A stretch of 64,000 nucleotides of DNA, taken from assembly GCA_036267635.1 (NCBI GenBank), contig DATAVR010000120.1, positions 8,658-72,657 of the forward strand, given 5' to 3'. A program made the translations under genes and the position numbers. Below are positions 43,373-51,748 of this stretch, piece by piece (within the stretch, counting starts at the first letter, position 1; every line of letters begins with the position of its first letter). The DNA is from JADGRB01 sp036267635 (GTDB lineage Bacteria; Myxococcota_A; Polyangia; Fen-1088). Under the pieces are notes generated by a model. It did not search any database. It was not told the origin of the DNA and was given only the letters and a program-made list of their open reading frames with translations.

Positions 43373-43816
43373 ATGTCGCTCGCCAGCCTCGCCGCCGTCG
43401 CCTTCATTGGAACGGTCTTTTGGGTCGCCAGCCCGGAGGCCGCCATTCTGCTTGCCGGGGCTCAGCACCGTTGGCCGCCGCTGGCGATCGGGCTCGCCGC
43501 CGCCGGCGGCCAGTCTGCCGCGCTCATAGGCCTCTATCTGTTCGGCCGCCAGCTCCGCCGCCACTGGCGCTGGTTCGACCGGCAGTGTCAGCGCACCCGA
43601 GATCGCTCGCGTCTCGGAACCGAGCGCTACGCGACCAGCGTCGCCGCCGCCGCCGGACTGCTCGGCTTCCCGCCCGTCTCGGTCACCGCCTCGCTGCTCC
43701 CCGGCGTGGCGCCCCGCCCGCTCCGGCTGCTCCTGCTCATGCTGCTCCTGCGCCTGGTGCGGTTCATTGCCCTCGGCTGGGTGGGGGCGCATTTCGGGTG
43801 GCGGCTCCCCGGGTAG
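43373..43816 (+). CDS. Small DedA/VTT-like inner-membrane protein
   Basis: A 147-residue protein with about four hydrophobic segments. The arrangement (early ASPEAAILLAGA, a glycine-rich helix AIGLAAAGGQSAALIGLYLFG, a basic amphipathic loop, then AAGLLGFPPVSVTASLLPG) resembles short YqaA/DedA-type proteins, a family linked to lipid scrambling and membrane homeostasis. The similarity is by pattern only. It is convergent with the REC-HK-REC gene, ending 11 bp from that stop. Confidence 0.6.
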   Translation: MSLASLAAVAFIGTVFWVASPEAAILLAGAQHRWPPLAIGLAAAGGQSAALIGLYLFGRQLRRHWRWFDRQCQRTRDRSRLGTERYATSVAAAAGLLGFPPVSVTASLLPGVAPRPLRLLLLMLLLRLVRFIALGWVGAHFGWRLPG

Positions 43817-43826
43817 CCCCGCGAGG

Positions 43827-45521
43827 TCAGGCCGGTTCGCCGCCCACCGCATCCTCGACCAGCCGATGGAGCCTGGCCGTATCGAGCGGCTTTTCGAGAC
43901 GGACGTTCGGGACCCGCTCGAGGAAGTCGCGGGCGTGCGAGGTCAGGACGCCGCCGCTCATGAACACGACCCGGTTCACGACCGCGCTCTCGTCGCGCAC
44001 CAGCTCGTCGTAGAACTCCATCCCGGTCATCTCGGGCATCATCAAATCGCACAGAACGATGCTGAATCGCTCGCCGGCTCGAATCCGGGCCAGCGCTTCG
44101 CGCGCGCGCATGACCGTCGTGACCCGATGGGGCGCCAGGAGCCGCTCGAGGACGCGACAGAGCGCGGGCTCGTCCTCGACCACCAGAACCGATCCCCGCG
44201 GCCCGATTGGCTGCGGCTCGGCGCGCTGCAACACCGGGACCTCTCGCGTCTGCTTGGGGCGCGCGGGAACCAGAAAGACCCGGAACGTCGTCCCGACGCC
44301 GACCTGGCTCTTCACCTCGATCCGGCCATTCAAGGCGGTGAGGATTCGATGACATATCGCCAGGCCCAGCCCCGTTCCGATGCCGATCGGCTTGGTGGTG
44401 AAGAAAGCGTCGAAGATCCTCGGCAGCACCTCGGGGGCGATTCCCGAGCCGGTGTCCGACACCTCGACGACGATCATTCCGTTCTCTGCCGTCGTCCGGA
44501 CGGTGATGTCGTTCTGTTCCGTTCGACCTTCGGGGATGGCGTGCGCGGCGTTGACCAGCAGGTTGAGAAACACCTGACCGAGCCGCCCCTCGTTTCCGTC
44601 CACGTTCGACACCGCACCGAAGTCGAGCACGATCTTGGCCCGTCGGCGCAGCTCGTTGCGCGCCATCCGCAACGACGATTCAAGCACCTTGTGAACGTCC
44701 ACGGAGCTACGAAGGTCCTCGTCAGGCCGGGAGAAGACCCTCAGGTCCCCCACGATCGCCCGCACCCGCTCGGCGGCCTCCTCGGCGTCGCGAACCGACT
44801 CCCGCAGACCGGAGGTCATCCCGGCGACCGCCCCCGCCGTCGCTCCGTCGAGGTCGCCGATGAGCGCCTCCAGATCCTGCCGAATGACGTGCAGGTTTCC
44901 CACCACGACCGACAGTGGATTGTTGATCTCGTGCGCCACACCCGCCGCCAGGGTTCCCATGGAGGCCATCCGCTCGGAGATCAGCAGCTGCTCCTGGATC
45001 TTGCGTCGCTCGGCTCGAATCGCCGCTTCTCGAATCTCGCGCTCGATCGCCGCCACCAGCCGCTTGAGGTGCCCCTTGAGCAGGAAATCATGCACCCCGC
45101 TCCGCATGGCTTGAACCGCGATCTCTTCTCCGACGGTTCCCGAGACGATGATGAACGGAATGTCGATGTTCAGGCGGCGGACGATGGCGAACGCTTCGGG
45201 CGCGCTGAAGTTTGGGAGCGAGTGGTCGGAGACGATCACCTCCCAGGTCTCCTTGGTCAGCGCCGCGGTCATCTCCTCGGCGGTCTGGACGCGCCTGAAC
45301 AACGGCTCGTAGCCGGCGCGCCGGAGCTCGAGGACCACCAGCTCGGCGTCATCCGGATTGTCCTCCACCAAAAGGACGCGCAAGCCCTTCGGCAGGGCGG
45401 GATGTCCCCTCGACTCGGACAACTCCGGCCGGCCTTTTCTAATAGCTGGCCGCGGGGAATCCGCGGCCAGGCTTGGCGAAGAGATATCCCTGGAGGGCAT
45501 CGGCCCCGAGCGACGTGACAC
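43827..45521 (-). CDS. Hybrid histidine kinase REC-HisKA-HATPase-REC
   Basis: Up to 564 residues, with no membrane segment. N-terminal receiver (about 48-165; VLLVEDNPDD, SDHSLPNFSAPEAF, LLKGHL). HisKA phosphoacceptor in GTLAAGVAHEINNPLSVV, ATPase boxes NLLVNAAHAI, DTGSGIA and GTGLGLAIC, then a C-terminal receiver (about 440-558; VVEDEP, VLCDLMMPEMTG, EKPLDTA). The N-terminal receiver has Lys-Gly instead of Lys-Pro. The longest start at 45521 overlaps the upstream REC-EAL gene by 83 bp; a start nearer 45422 is more likely. Probably relays a phosphorylation signal within the island. Confidence 0.88.
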   Translation of the reverse strand: MSRRSGPMPSRDISSPSLAADSPRPAIRKGRPELSESRGHPALPKGLRVLLVEDNPDDAELVVLELRRAGYEPLFRRVQTAEEMTAALTKETWEVIVSDHSLPNFSAPEAFAIVRRLNIDIPFIIVSGTVGEEIAVQAMRSGVHDFLLKGHLKRLVAAIEREIREAAIRAERRKIQEQLLISERMASMGTLAAGVAHEINNPLSVVVGNLHVIRQDLEALIGDLDGATAGAVAGMTSGLRESVRDAEEAAERVRAIVGDLRVFSRPDEDLRSSVDVHKVLESSLRMARNELRRRAKIVLDFGAVSNVDGNEGRLGQVFLNLLVNAAHAIPEGRTEQNDITVRTTAENGMIVVEVSDTGSGIAPEVLPRIFDAFFTTKPIGIGTGLGLAICHRILTALNGRIEVKSQVGVGTTFRVFLVPARPKQTREVPVLQRAEPQPIGPRGSVLVVEDEPALCRVLERLLAPHRVTTVMRAREALARIRAGERFSIVLCDLMMPEMTGMEFYDELVRDESAVVNRVVFMSGGVLTSHARDFLERVPNVRLEKPLDTARLHRLVEDAVGGEPA

Positions 45522-46620
45522 AGTCGCGCTCGGCCGGGGTCTCGATCCCCTCGGCGATCAATCGAATACGAAGGTCGCTGGCCAGGGTGGCGATCGCGCT
45601 GACCAGCTTCTGCTTCACCGGTGACGCCTCGATGCCCCGGACCAGCGACATGTCGGCCTTTACGACGTCCGGTTCCAGCGCGGCAAAGCTCGACAGACCG
45701 GCGTAGCCCGCGCCGAGATCGTCGACCGCGATGCGAAAGCCGAGCTCCCGCAATCGGGAGATCCGCTTGGAGAGACCGCGGATCTGATCGAGCGTCGTTC
45801 GCTCGGTGATCTCGAGGACGATCTGCCCCGCGAACGGGGTGAGCACGCCGCTGGCCGAAAACAGCTCCTCGTCCTCGAGATCCAGGGGATGGAGATTTAC
45901 GAACATGAGCGCCTGATCCGGAATGTCGCCGATGGCCGCGGCGACGAGCTGGCGAATGGCGCGCCCCAGCTCCTTGGTGCCGTTGAGCCGCTCGGCGACG
46001 TCAAAGAGATCCGATGGATTGCGCAGCGTCGGCTCGTCGGTCCGCGCCAGGGTTTCGTAGGCGAACGTCGTCCGATTCTGCCAAGAAACTATCGGTTGGG
46101 TCGCGATCCAGAGGCCGCTCAGCGCGGAGGCAAACCGAGCCTCCAATCCAGCCCGATCTCCGATCGGCCGCCCCTCCAACTCCTGGGTTGCCGTCCGCCG
46201 TACCACCGCGAGGCGGTGCCAATGAGCGGCGCGCCTCACCACACCGACGAGCTCGTCGGGCGCGACCGGCTTGACGAGATACCGAAAGGCTCCGTATTCG
46301 ACGGCGTCAATCGCGCTGTCGAGATCGGGCTGGCCGGTCAGGAAGACGAAGGGGACATCCAGATCCTTCTCGCGGATCGCCCGCAACAGAGCCCGTCCGT
46401 CGATATCGGGCATTCCGAGATCGCTGACGATGGCATCGAAGGGACGCGACTCCACGATTTCTATGGCCTCGCGTCCGCCGCCCGCAACGATGACCTTGAA
46501 TCCCTGTCGAGAAAGAACCCGCTCGGTCGTCCGAGCGACGGCCGGCTCGTCGTCGACGACGAGAACGGAGGGTGATTGGTCGCCCAGTCTCGTCTGCGCG
46601 TCGTTCGACAGTCCTCGCAT
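45439..46620 (-). CDS. REC-EAL cyclic-di-GMP phosphodiesterase
   Basis: A 393-residue response regulator. The receiver (about 17-135) has VVDDEP, the phospho-Asp in AIVSDLGMPDIDG and YLVKPVA. The EAL domain (about 160-390) carries the signature as FAYETLAR (ETL for EAL) and keeps the metal and catalytic residues: FVNLHP, VLEITERT, AVDDLGAGYAG, VVKADMS, IAEGIET and LQGYLFAKP. It should therefore hydrolyse cyclic-di-GMP under phosphorylation control. It is first in the minus-strand pair with REC-HK-REC and divergent from a Ser/Thr kinase across a promoter region with two GTTTCGAAAC-type sites. Confidence 0.92.
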   Translation of the reverse strand: MRGLSNDAQTRLGDQSPSVLVVDDEPAVARTTERVLSRQGFKVIVAGGGREAIEIVESRPFDAIVSDLGMPDIDGRALLRAIREKDLDVPFVFLTGQPDLDSAIDAVEYGAFRYLVKPVAPDELVGVVRRAAHWHRLAVVRRTATQELEGRPIGDRAGLEARFASALSGLWIATQPIVSWQNRTTFAYETLARTDEPTLRNPSDLFDVAERLNGTKELGRAIRQLVAAAIGDIPDQALMFVNLHPLDLEDEELFSASGVLTPFAGQIVLEITERTTLDQIRGLSKRISRLRELGFRIAVDDLGAGYAGLSSFAALEPDVVKADMSLVRGIEASPVKQKLVSAIATLASDLRIRLIAEGIETPAERDCVTSLGADALQGYLFAKPGRGFPAASY

Positions 46621-46702
46621 GAGGTCAATCGTCGCTCAAATTACATGAACAAACAACTTGGACAATGAAACATTGGACGTTGACGCCCCGTTGATCGGAT
46701 CC

Positions 46703-46737
46703 GAGTTTCGAAACCGTCCCCTGTGAGTTTCGAAGCC
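46703..46737. promoter_or_regulatory. Two GAGTTTCGAARCC sites (shared island motif, pair 1)
   Basis: GAGTTTCGAAACC at 46703-46715 contains the perfect palindrome GTTTCGAAAC; GAGTTTCGAAGCC follows at 46725-46737 with one mismatch. Spacing is 22 bp, about two helical turns. They sit in the 210-bp divergent gap between the REC-EAL gene (start 46620) and the Ser/Thr kinase gene (start 46831). The same motif, also in duplicate, recurs at 49930-49973. Confidence 0.55.
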
Positions 46738-46830
46738 GACACCTGAGTCTGCGTCGGGCCTTGTACGACGTGGTGCGAAGCGATATCTTCGTGGTACCGT
46801 GAATCGAGGGGGCGATCGCGGGGCTGAACA

Positions 46831-47964
46831 ATGTCCGACTCCCGTTCGAACATCCTGGATCCGGTAGATCACACCGTCGAGATCGGGAGCCCCGGCCGCC
46901 TTCAGGCCACGGGACTCAAGGCCGGTGCGGTGCTCGGATCGCGTTTTCAGATCGAGGCGGCGATCGGCGAAGGGGGAAGCGGCCAGGTCTTTCGCGCCTG
47001 GGACCGGGTCCTCGGCGAGCCGGTGGCCCTCAAGATTCTGCGGCCGGATCGGGCCACGGAGAAGAGCTGGATCAAGCGACTCGCTCGGGAAGTCAAGGTT
47101 GCTCGGGCGATCCGCCATCCCAACGTATGCCGGGTCTTCGATCTGGGGAACGTCGACGAGCACTGGTTCGTCTCGATGGAGCTCGCTTCGGGCGGGACGC
47201 TTCGGGACACGTTCCGGAGCGAGAAGGCCCGGGCGCTGTCGGACCTCCTGTCGGACGCGCGCGCGATCTGCGCGGGTCTCGCCGCGATCCACACGGTGGG
47301 GATCACGCACCGGGATGTGACGCCCCAGAACGTCCTCAGGATGTCCGATGGTCACCTGGTGCTCTCCGACTTCGGCCTGGCCGTCGAAGGCGGCGACATC
47401 ACCGTTCAGGGCGGCACGCCCAGCTACATGGCGCCGGAAACAGCAATGGGACAGCGACCGGATCAGCGCTCAGATGTCTGGCAGCTGGGGTCGATCTTGC
47501 ACGAGCTGTTTTTCGGCCGCCGGCCCGAATGGACCAGCGGAAGCCGAGGATTGTCGCTCAAGGAGCCTGCCCGGCCAGGCGCCTCGGTGCTTCACAGACA
47601 GGTGAGCCGCCTCTGCAGAGACTGCTTGGCGCCGAACCCCGCGACCCGTCCCGCCAGTGCGATCGAGGTGTCGGCACGTCTGGCGGCGGCGGAGATCGGC
47701 CAGTCGCGGAGTGCGCTGGCGCGCTTCGTCCCGCGCGGGATAATCATGATCGGGGCAGCCCTGGCGGCGGCGCTGCTCTTGGTCGGGATGACGCTCAGGC
47801 ATCGCCCCGCCGCCCGGGACCTCCCGCTCGCCGGTTCGCTCGAGATGATGAGCCCTGCAGACCGGCTGCTGCTCAGATCGTTGGCTGACACGATGAAGGC
47901 GGAGGGCAGACTCGTGGATGCTCGCGCCTTGACCCGATTGGCTGGCCCCGCAAACCCACCGTGA
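46831..47964 (+). CDS. Transmembrane Ser/Thr protein kinase, HRDVTPxN subclass
   Basis: A 377-residue kinase. Kinase domain about 35-290: Gly loop GEGGSGQVFRA, ATP lysine in VALKIL, catalytic loop ITHRDVTPQNVLR, metal loop SDFGLAV and activation segment end GTPSYMAPE. The catalytic-loop Lys is Thr. One helix (about 310-330, IIMIGAALAAALLLVGMTL) is followed by only about 45 residues outside, too little for a normal ligand-binding domain. Its stop is 6 bp before a single-domain receiver on the same strand, linking Ser/Thr phosphorylation with two-component signalling in this island. Confidence 0.9.
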   Translation: MSDSRSNILDPVDHTVEIGSPGRLQATGLKAGAVLGSRFQIEAAIGEGGSGQVFRAWDRVLGEPVALKILRPDRATEKSWIKRLAREVKVARAIRHPNVCRVFDLGNVDEHWFVSMELASGGTLRDTFRSEKARALSDLLSDARAICAGLAAIHTVGITHRDVTPQNVLRMSDGHLVLSDFGLAVEGGDITVQGGTPSYMAPETAMGQRPDQRSDVWQLGSILHELFFGRRPEWTSGSRGLSLKEPARPGASVLHRQVSRLCRDCLAPNPATRPASAIEVSARLAAAEIGQSRSALARFVPRGIIMIGAALAAALLLVGMTLRHRPAARDLPLAGSLEMMSPADRLLLRSLADTMKAEGRLVDARALTRLAGPANPP

Positions 47965-47970
47965 GGATGA

Positions 47971-48342
47971 ATGTCCGACGTCGCTCCGCCCATCTGCGTG
48001 CTCATCGTCGACGACGACCGCGAGATCCGGGAGTTGCTGGGAGAGCTCTTGACCGAAGAAGGTTTTGCCGTCGAGGCGTCCTGGAACGGTAAGACGGCTC
48101 TGGCCCGTCTGGAGGAGGGCCTTCGCCCGGACGTCATCGTCCTCGACATCATGATGCCCGCCATGGACGGTCTGGCCTTTCGCGCCGCCCAAAAAAAACA
48201 TTCCGCCATCGCCGACATCCCGGTCATCGGGTTGACGGCATTTCCGGCGTTGGCGGCCGACTTCGAGTGTCTGACCAAGCCCGTGAAGCTCCAGGTCCTC
48301 ATCGACGCGATCCGCAGTGCGGCGCGCCGCCCCCGAGACTAG
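47971..48342 (+). CDS. Single-domain response regulator
   Basis: A 123-residue receiver: acidic pocket LIVDDDREI, phospho-Asp in VIVLDIMMPAMDG, Thr in GLTAF and lysine in CLTKPVKL. There is no output domain, so it may be a phosphate relay or act by protein contact. It is cotranscribed with the kinase 6 bp upstream; its last 4 bp overlap the convergent REC-HK gene. Confidence 0.9.
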   Translation: MSDVAPPICVLIVDDDREIRELLGELLTEEGFAVEASWNGKTALARLEEGLRPDVIVLDIMMPAMDGLAFRAAQKKHSAIADIPVIGLTAFPALAADFECLTKPVKLQVLIDAIRSAARRPRD

Positions 48343-49478
48343 CGCTTCGACGGGATCGAGACCGTGAAGGTCGCGCCTTGACCGACCTGGCTGACGACGC
48401 CGAGCGTGCCACCGTGCGCCTCGACGATCTGGCGCGCGATCCAGAGCCCGAGCCCCAGCCCTCCGTAGTTCAGCGCCGGCTCGGCGCGCCCGAACCGTTC
48501 GAAGATTCGGCCATGGTTCTCGGGAGCGATGCCGATTCCACGATCAGCTACCGAGATCAGAACCCCGGCTTCGGAGCGCTCGAGGCGAACGTCGACCGGA
48601 AGGCCGGCGCCGTACTTGACTGCATTGTGCAGGATCCGCCGAAGGGCATCCTCCATCTGCGCGGGATCCAGCGAGGCGCTGATCCCTTCGGCGGGAACGT
48701 ATGCGGTCACGGTCTCGATCTGGTCGACGCCGGCCAAAGACCGCATGACCCGCTGGAGCAGCCGGCCGACGTCGCTCTCCTCCGGCCGGATCGGCTCGGG
48801 GGGACCCAGCTTCGACACGGCGATCATGTCTTCGATCAGGCGTGCGATGCGCTCGATCTGCTCGTCCGCGCGGAGGAGCCTGCCTCTGACCACTTCGTTG
48901 GCGCCGCTCACGCGAGCGGCGCCCTCCACCTGGAGCCGCAGCGCCGTGAGAGGCGTGCGCAGCTCGTGAGAGGCGAGGATCAGGAACTCGTCGCGCAGCT
49001 CGAGCGCGCTCGCCAGGTGCTTCACCAGATGAGCCCGTTCGTCCTCCATCCGGCGGCGTTCGCGCCGATCCTCCACGTCGCGCATCGCCCGCCGGAGAGC
49101 CGGGGCCAGCCGGGCCAGGTTGTGCTTCGGAATGTAGTCGTCCGCACCGGCCTTCAGCAGAGTCACCGCCGCCGTCTCACCGATGTGGCCGGAGATGATG
49201 ATCACCGGCGTGTCCGGCGCCAGAGTTGCCCGCACGTTCAGCGCGCGCAAGGCGTCGAAGCGTGGCATCTGGAAGTCCATACAGATGGCGTCCCAATGCC
49301 GTTCCCGAAGCGCGGACTCCATCTCCTGGCTCGTTTGGACCTGCCGCACGCTTGGCGTCAGGCCATTGCGAGCCAATTCACGAGCAATGAGCTCGACGTC
49401 GTCCGAAGAATCCTCGACCGAAAGAATCGCCAGCGGCGTCGGCTCGCTGGTCGACTCGGCGGTCGACGAGACACTCAT
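48339..49478 (-). CDS. REC-histidine kinase
   Basis: A 379-residue soluble kinase. N-terminal receiver (about 16-135) has LSVEDSSDD, the phospho-Asp region AICMDFQMPRFDAL and YIPKHNL (Lys-His in place of Lys-Pro). HisKA carries LASHELRTPLTAL, and the ATPase domain has RILHNAVKYG, DRGIGIA and GLGLGLWIAR. This receiver-first layout suggests it is switched by a partner kinase. It follows the small receiver gene at 49489-49917 by 10 bp on the same strand. Confidence 0.9.
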   Translation of the reverse strand: MSVSSTAESTSEPTPLAILSVEDSSDDVELIARELARNGLTPSVRQVQTSQEMESALRERHWDAICMDFQMPRFDALRALNVRATLAPDTPVIIISGHIGETAAVTLLKAGADDYIPKHNLARLAPALRRAMRDVEDRRERRRMEDERAHLVKHLASALELRDEFLILASHELRTPLTALRLQVEGAARVSGANEVVRGRLLRADEQIERIARLIEDMIAVSKLGPPEPIRPEESDVGRLLQRVMRSLAGVDQIETVTAYVPAEGISASLDPAQMEDALRRILHNAVKYGAGLPVDVRLERSEAGVLISVADRGIGIAPENHGRIFERFGRAEPALNYGGLGLGLWIARQIVEAHGGTLGVVSQVGQGATFTVSIPSKR

Positions 49479-49488
49479 CGCACCACTT

Positions 49489-49917
49489 TCACACCGCGCG
49501 ATTGATTGTCAACCAGTATGCCCCCAGTTGGCTCGCGGTCTCAACGAAGTCGCTGAACTTGATTGGTTTGACGATATAGCTGTTTGCTCCCAGCGCGTAT
49601 CCGCTCTCGATATCCCTCTCGCGGTCGGACGAAGTCATGATCACGACCGGCAGGAGCCTGGTGCGCGGATCGGCGCGGACCCGTCGCAAGACCTCCAATC
49701 CGTCGACCCGGGGGAGCTTGAGGTCGAGCAGGACGACGTCCGGCCTGATCGATGGGCGCGTCGCGCCGAGACCAGTGCCGAAGAGGTACTCGAGAGCCTC
49801 TACCCCGTCGCGCGCCACCACGATCGTTGGCTTGAGGGTTCCCATTGCGAACGCCCGAATTGCCAGCTCGGCGTCGTCCGGACTGTCTTCGATGAGAAGA
49901 ATGACGTTCGTTCCCAT
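49489..49917 (-). CDS. Rcp1-like single-domain response regulator
   Basis: A 142-residue receiver of the kind partnered with phytochrome-like kinases: LLIEDSPDDAELAIRAF, phospho-Asp in VVLLDLKLPRVDGLEVL, VIMTSS and YIVKPIKF. It has no output domain. It is the first gene of a minus-strand pair with REC-HK, and its start is 12 bp from the nearer GTTTCGAAAC site in the divergent promoter region. Confidence 0.92.
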   Translation of the reverse strand: MGTNVILLIEDSPDDAELAIRAFAMGTLKPTIVVARDGVEALEYLFGTGLGATRPSIRPDVVLLDLKLPRVDGLEVLRRVRADPRTRLLPVVIMTSSDRERDIESGYALGANSYIVKPIKFSDFVETASQLGAYWLTINRAV

Positions 49918-49929
49918 GATCGCCCGTTC

Positions 49930-49973
49930 AGTTTCGAAACCAACCTGCCGCGGAGGACTCCAGTTTCGAAACC
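49930..49973. promoter_or_regulatory. Two CAGTTTCGAAACC sites (shared island motif, pair 2)
   Basis: The perfect palindrome GTTTCGAAAC occurs at 49931-49940 and 49963-49972, each preceded by CA and followed by C. The spacing is 32 bp, about three helical turns. They lie in the gap between the receiver gene (start 49917) and the outer-membrane-protein operon. The matching pair at 46703-46737 suggests that one dimeric regulator, not encoded in this window, controls both divergent units. Confidence 0.6.
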
Positions 49974-50065
49974 CTATTCTCGCACAGGCAAAATATCACC
50001 GTCAAGTTGCCAATCAGTGCTGGGCAATTGACCGTCTCATCTATCCATGGCATCTATGCGCCATC

Positions 50066-51277
50066 TTGGCACGTTGCTCACGGTATTGCACGTTACAGCT
50101 CTTGTTACGCCTTTCAACGATGACTACCGTGATTGGTCTCGCGGCCAGCGGGCCTGCAATGGGCTGGACGCTGGGCGATCCTGAGAGTCCGTCCACGATC
50201 GACGTGCACGGCTTCGTCAGCCAGGGGTACATCAAGAGCACCGCCAACGACTACCTGGTCGATTCGAGCGGCGGCGGAAGCTTCGAGTTCAGCGAAGCGG
50301 GGCTCAACTTCACGGTACAGCCGCTGGACCGGTTGAGCATCGGGATGCAGTTGTTTGCCTACAACCTGGGCACCTCCGGAAACTTCACGCTCAGGGCCGA
50401 TTGGTTCTATCTCGATTATCGCTTCCGGGATTGGCTGGGCATTCGCGCCGGCCGCGTGAAGCTGGTCTACGGCCTCTACAATGACATCAGCGACATCGAC
50501 GCCGCACGGACGCCGATCTTGCTTCCGCCTTCGATCTATCCGCTCAGCAACCGCGACCTTTTGTTCGGTGTGCAGGGGGGCGAGGTCTACGGTTACGCCC
50601 GGCTCGGTTCTCTCGGCGGCCTCGAGTACCGCGCCGTCGGCGGTGCGATCGACATCCCGCTTCCGAGCCAGATCGGGCAGGCCGTTGAGGCCTCCAGCGT
50701 CGACATCCCCTATCTGGTCGCAGGGCGGCTCATGTGGGAGACGCCGCTCGACGGGCTTCGCGTGGGCGGGAGCGTCCTGGCCCTCCGGCTGAATGAGGAC
50801 GTCTTCTTTCCAGGCGTGCCGGCCGACGCGGCGACGGAGTCCGCCAGGGCCACCCTCTACGGCGCCATCGGATCGATCGAATACGTCGCCCACGATCTGC
50901 AGCTGGCGGCGGAGTACGCGCAGACCCGCAACGAAGCGCGGGAGCTCGCGCCGACGCCGACCCGGGCCCCGACCGTCGTCGGCTCGGGGGGATACGCCCT
51001 CGCGACCTACCGGGTCTCGCGGTGGTTTCAGCCCGGTGCCTATTATTCGTTTTCCTACGCGAACAGGAACCTCGGGAGCCAGAGCGCCCCGCCTGCACCG
51101 CAGAACGACGAGAACGTGCAGGACGATCTCGCCGGGACGCTGCGCTTCGACGTGAACAACTTCTGGATCGTCAAGCTGGAGGGGCACTACATGCACGGCA
51201 CCGAAGCGCTGGGCGGTGTCCCGACGGCCGCCACCAACTGGGGCCTCTTCCTCATCAAGACGACTGGTTACTTCTAG
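50066..51277 (+). CDS. Outer-membrane beta-barrel protein (porin-like)
   Basis: About 403 residues from a TTG at 50066, which supplies a signal-like N-terminus (TLQLLLRLSTMTTVIGLAA). The ATG at 50120 gives 385 residues but a signal too short to work well. The mature part opens STIDVHGFVSQGYIKS and alternates hydrophobic and polar residues in strands such as SIGMQLFAYNLG and WFYLDYRF, ending in an aromatic strand with terminal Phe (LIKTTGYF). This is typical of outer-membrane barrels. It is the first gene of a five-gene operon with a PstS-like protein and sensor kinases; its stop is 6 bp before the next start. Confidence 0.72.
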   Translation: MARCSRYCTLQLLLRLSTMTTVIGLAASGPAMGWTLGDPESPSTIDVHGFVSQGYIKSTANDYLVDSSGGGSFEFSEAGLNFTVQPLDRLSIGMQLFAYNLGTSGNFTLRADWFYLDYRFRDWLGIRAGRVKLVYGLYNDISDIDAARTPILLPPSIYPLSNRDLLFGVQGGEVYGYARLGSLGGLEYRAVGGAIDIPLPSQIGQAVEASSVDIPYLVAGRLMWETPLDGLRVGGSVLALRLNEDVFFPGVPADAATESARATLYGAIGSIEYVAHDLQLAAEYAQTRNEARELAPTPTRAPTVVGSGGYALATYRVSRWFQPGAYYSFSYANRNLGSQSAPPAPQNDENVQDDLAGTLRFDVNNFWIVKLEGHYMHGTEALGGVPTAATNWGLFLIKTTGYF

Positions 51278-51283
51278 GCGCAC

Positions 51284-51742
51284 GTGAGCAGGTCGCGGGC
51301 CAACGCAGCTTTTTCTCTCCTCGTCTTCGTCCTCGTCTTCGTGTACGGGGCGGCGGTCGGGACGCGCGTGGCGAGTGGCGCCGAGGGCTTTCGGGTCATC
51401 GTCAATCTCGACAATCCGATGAGCTCCATGGATCGGCGGTTCCTGGCGGACGTCTACCTCAAGAAGGCGACCCGTTGGCCGAGCGACGAGGCGATCCGGC
51501 CCGTCGATCTGGGCCCGGGATCGCCAGCGCGGCGGACATTCTCCGATGAGGTCCTCAAGCGGTCGGTGGCGGCCGTCAAGAGCTACTGGCAACAGAAGGT
51601 TTTCTCGGGACAGGGCGTCCCCCCTCCCGAGCTGGACAGTGACAGCGAGGTGGTGCGGTTCGTGCTGAAGAACCCGGGCGCCGTCGGCTACGTCTCCTCG
51701 AGCGGCAACGTCGCCGGCGTGAAGATCGTTGCGGTGAGGTGA
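51284..51742 (+). CDS. Small PstS-like periplasmic substrate-binding protein
   Basis: A 152-residue protein from GTG with a signal peptide (FSLLVFVLVFVYGAAVG). The mature part resembles one half of a phosphate-type binding protein: FRVIVNLDNPMSSMDRRFLA, DLGPGSPARRTFSDEVL, a central SYWQQKVFSGQG and a closing NPGAVGYVSSSGNV. Full PstS proteins are about 300 residues, so this is a short variant of the kind found next to sensor genes rather than transporters; no ABC transporter genes follow. It may present a ligand to the kinase encoded 6 bp downstream. Confidence 0.78.
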   Translation: MSRSRANAAFSLLVFVLVFVYGAAVGTRVASGAEGFRVIVNLDNPMSSMDRRFLADVYLKKATRWPSDEAIRPVDLGPGSPARRTFSDEVLKRSVAAVKSYWQQKVFSGQGVPPPELDSDSEVVRFVLKNPGAVGYVSSSGNVAGVKIVAVR

Positions 51743-51748
51743 ACGGCC

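Noticed and set aside
50067..50095. Sigma-54 promoter before the outer-membrane-protein gene
   Set aside because: TGGCAC and TTGC are present but the spacing is wrong for a -24/-12 element.
51284..51742. Phosphate ABC uptake operon
   Set aside because: The PstS-like protein is half the normal length and is followed by sensor genes; no permease or ATPase gene is present.
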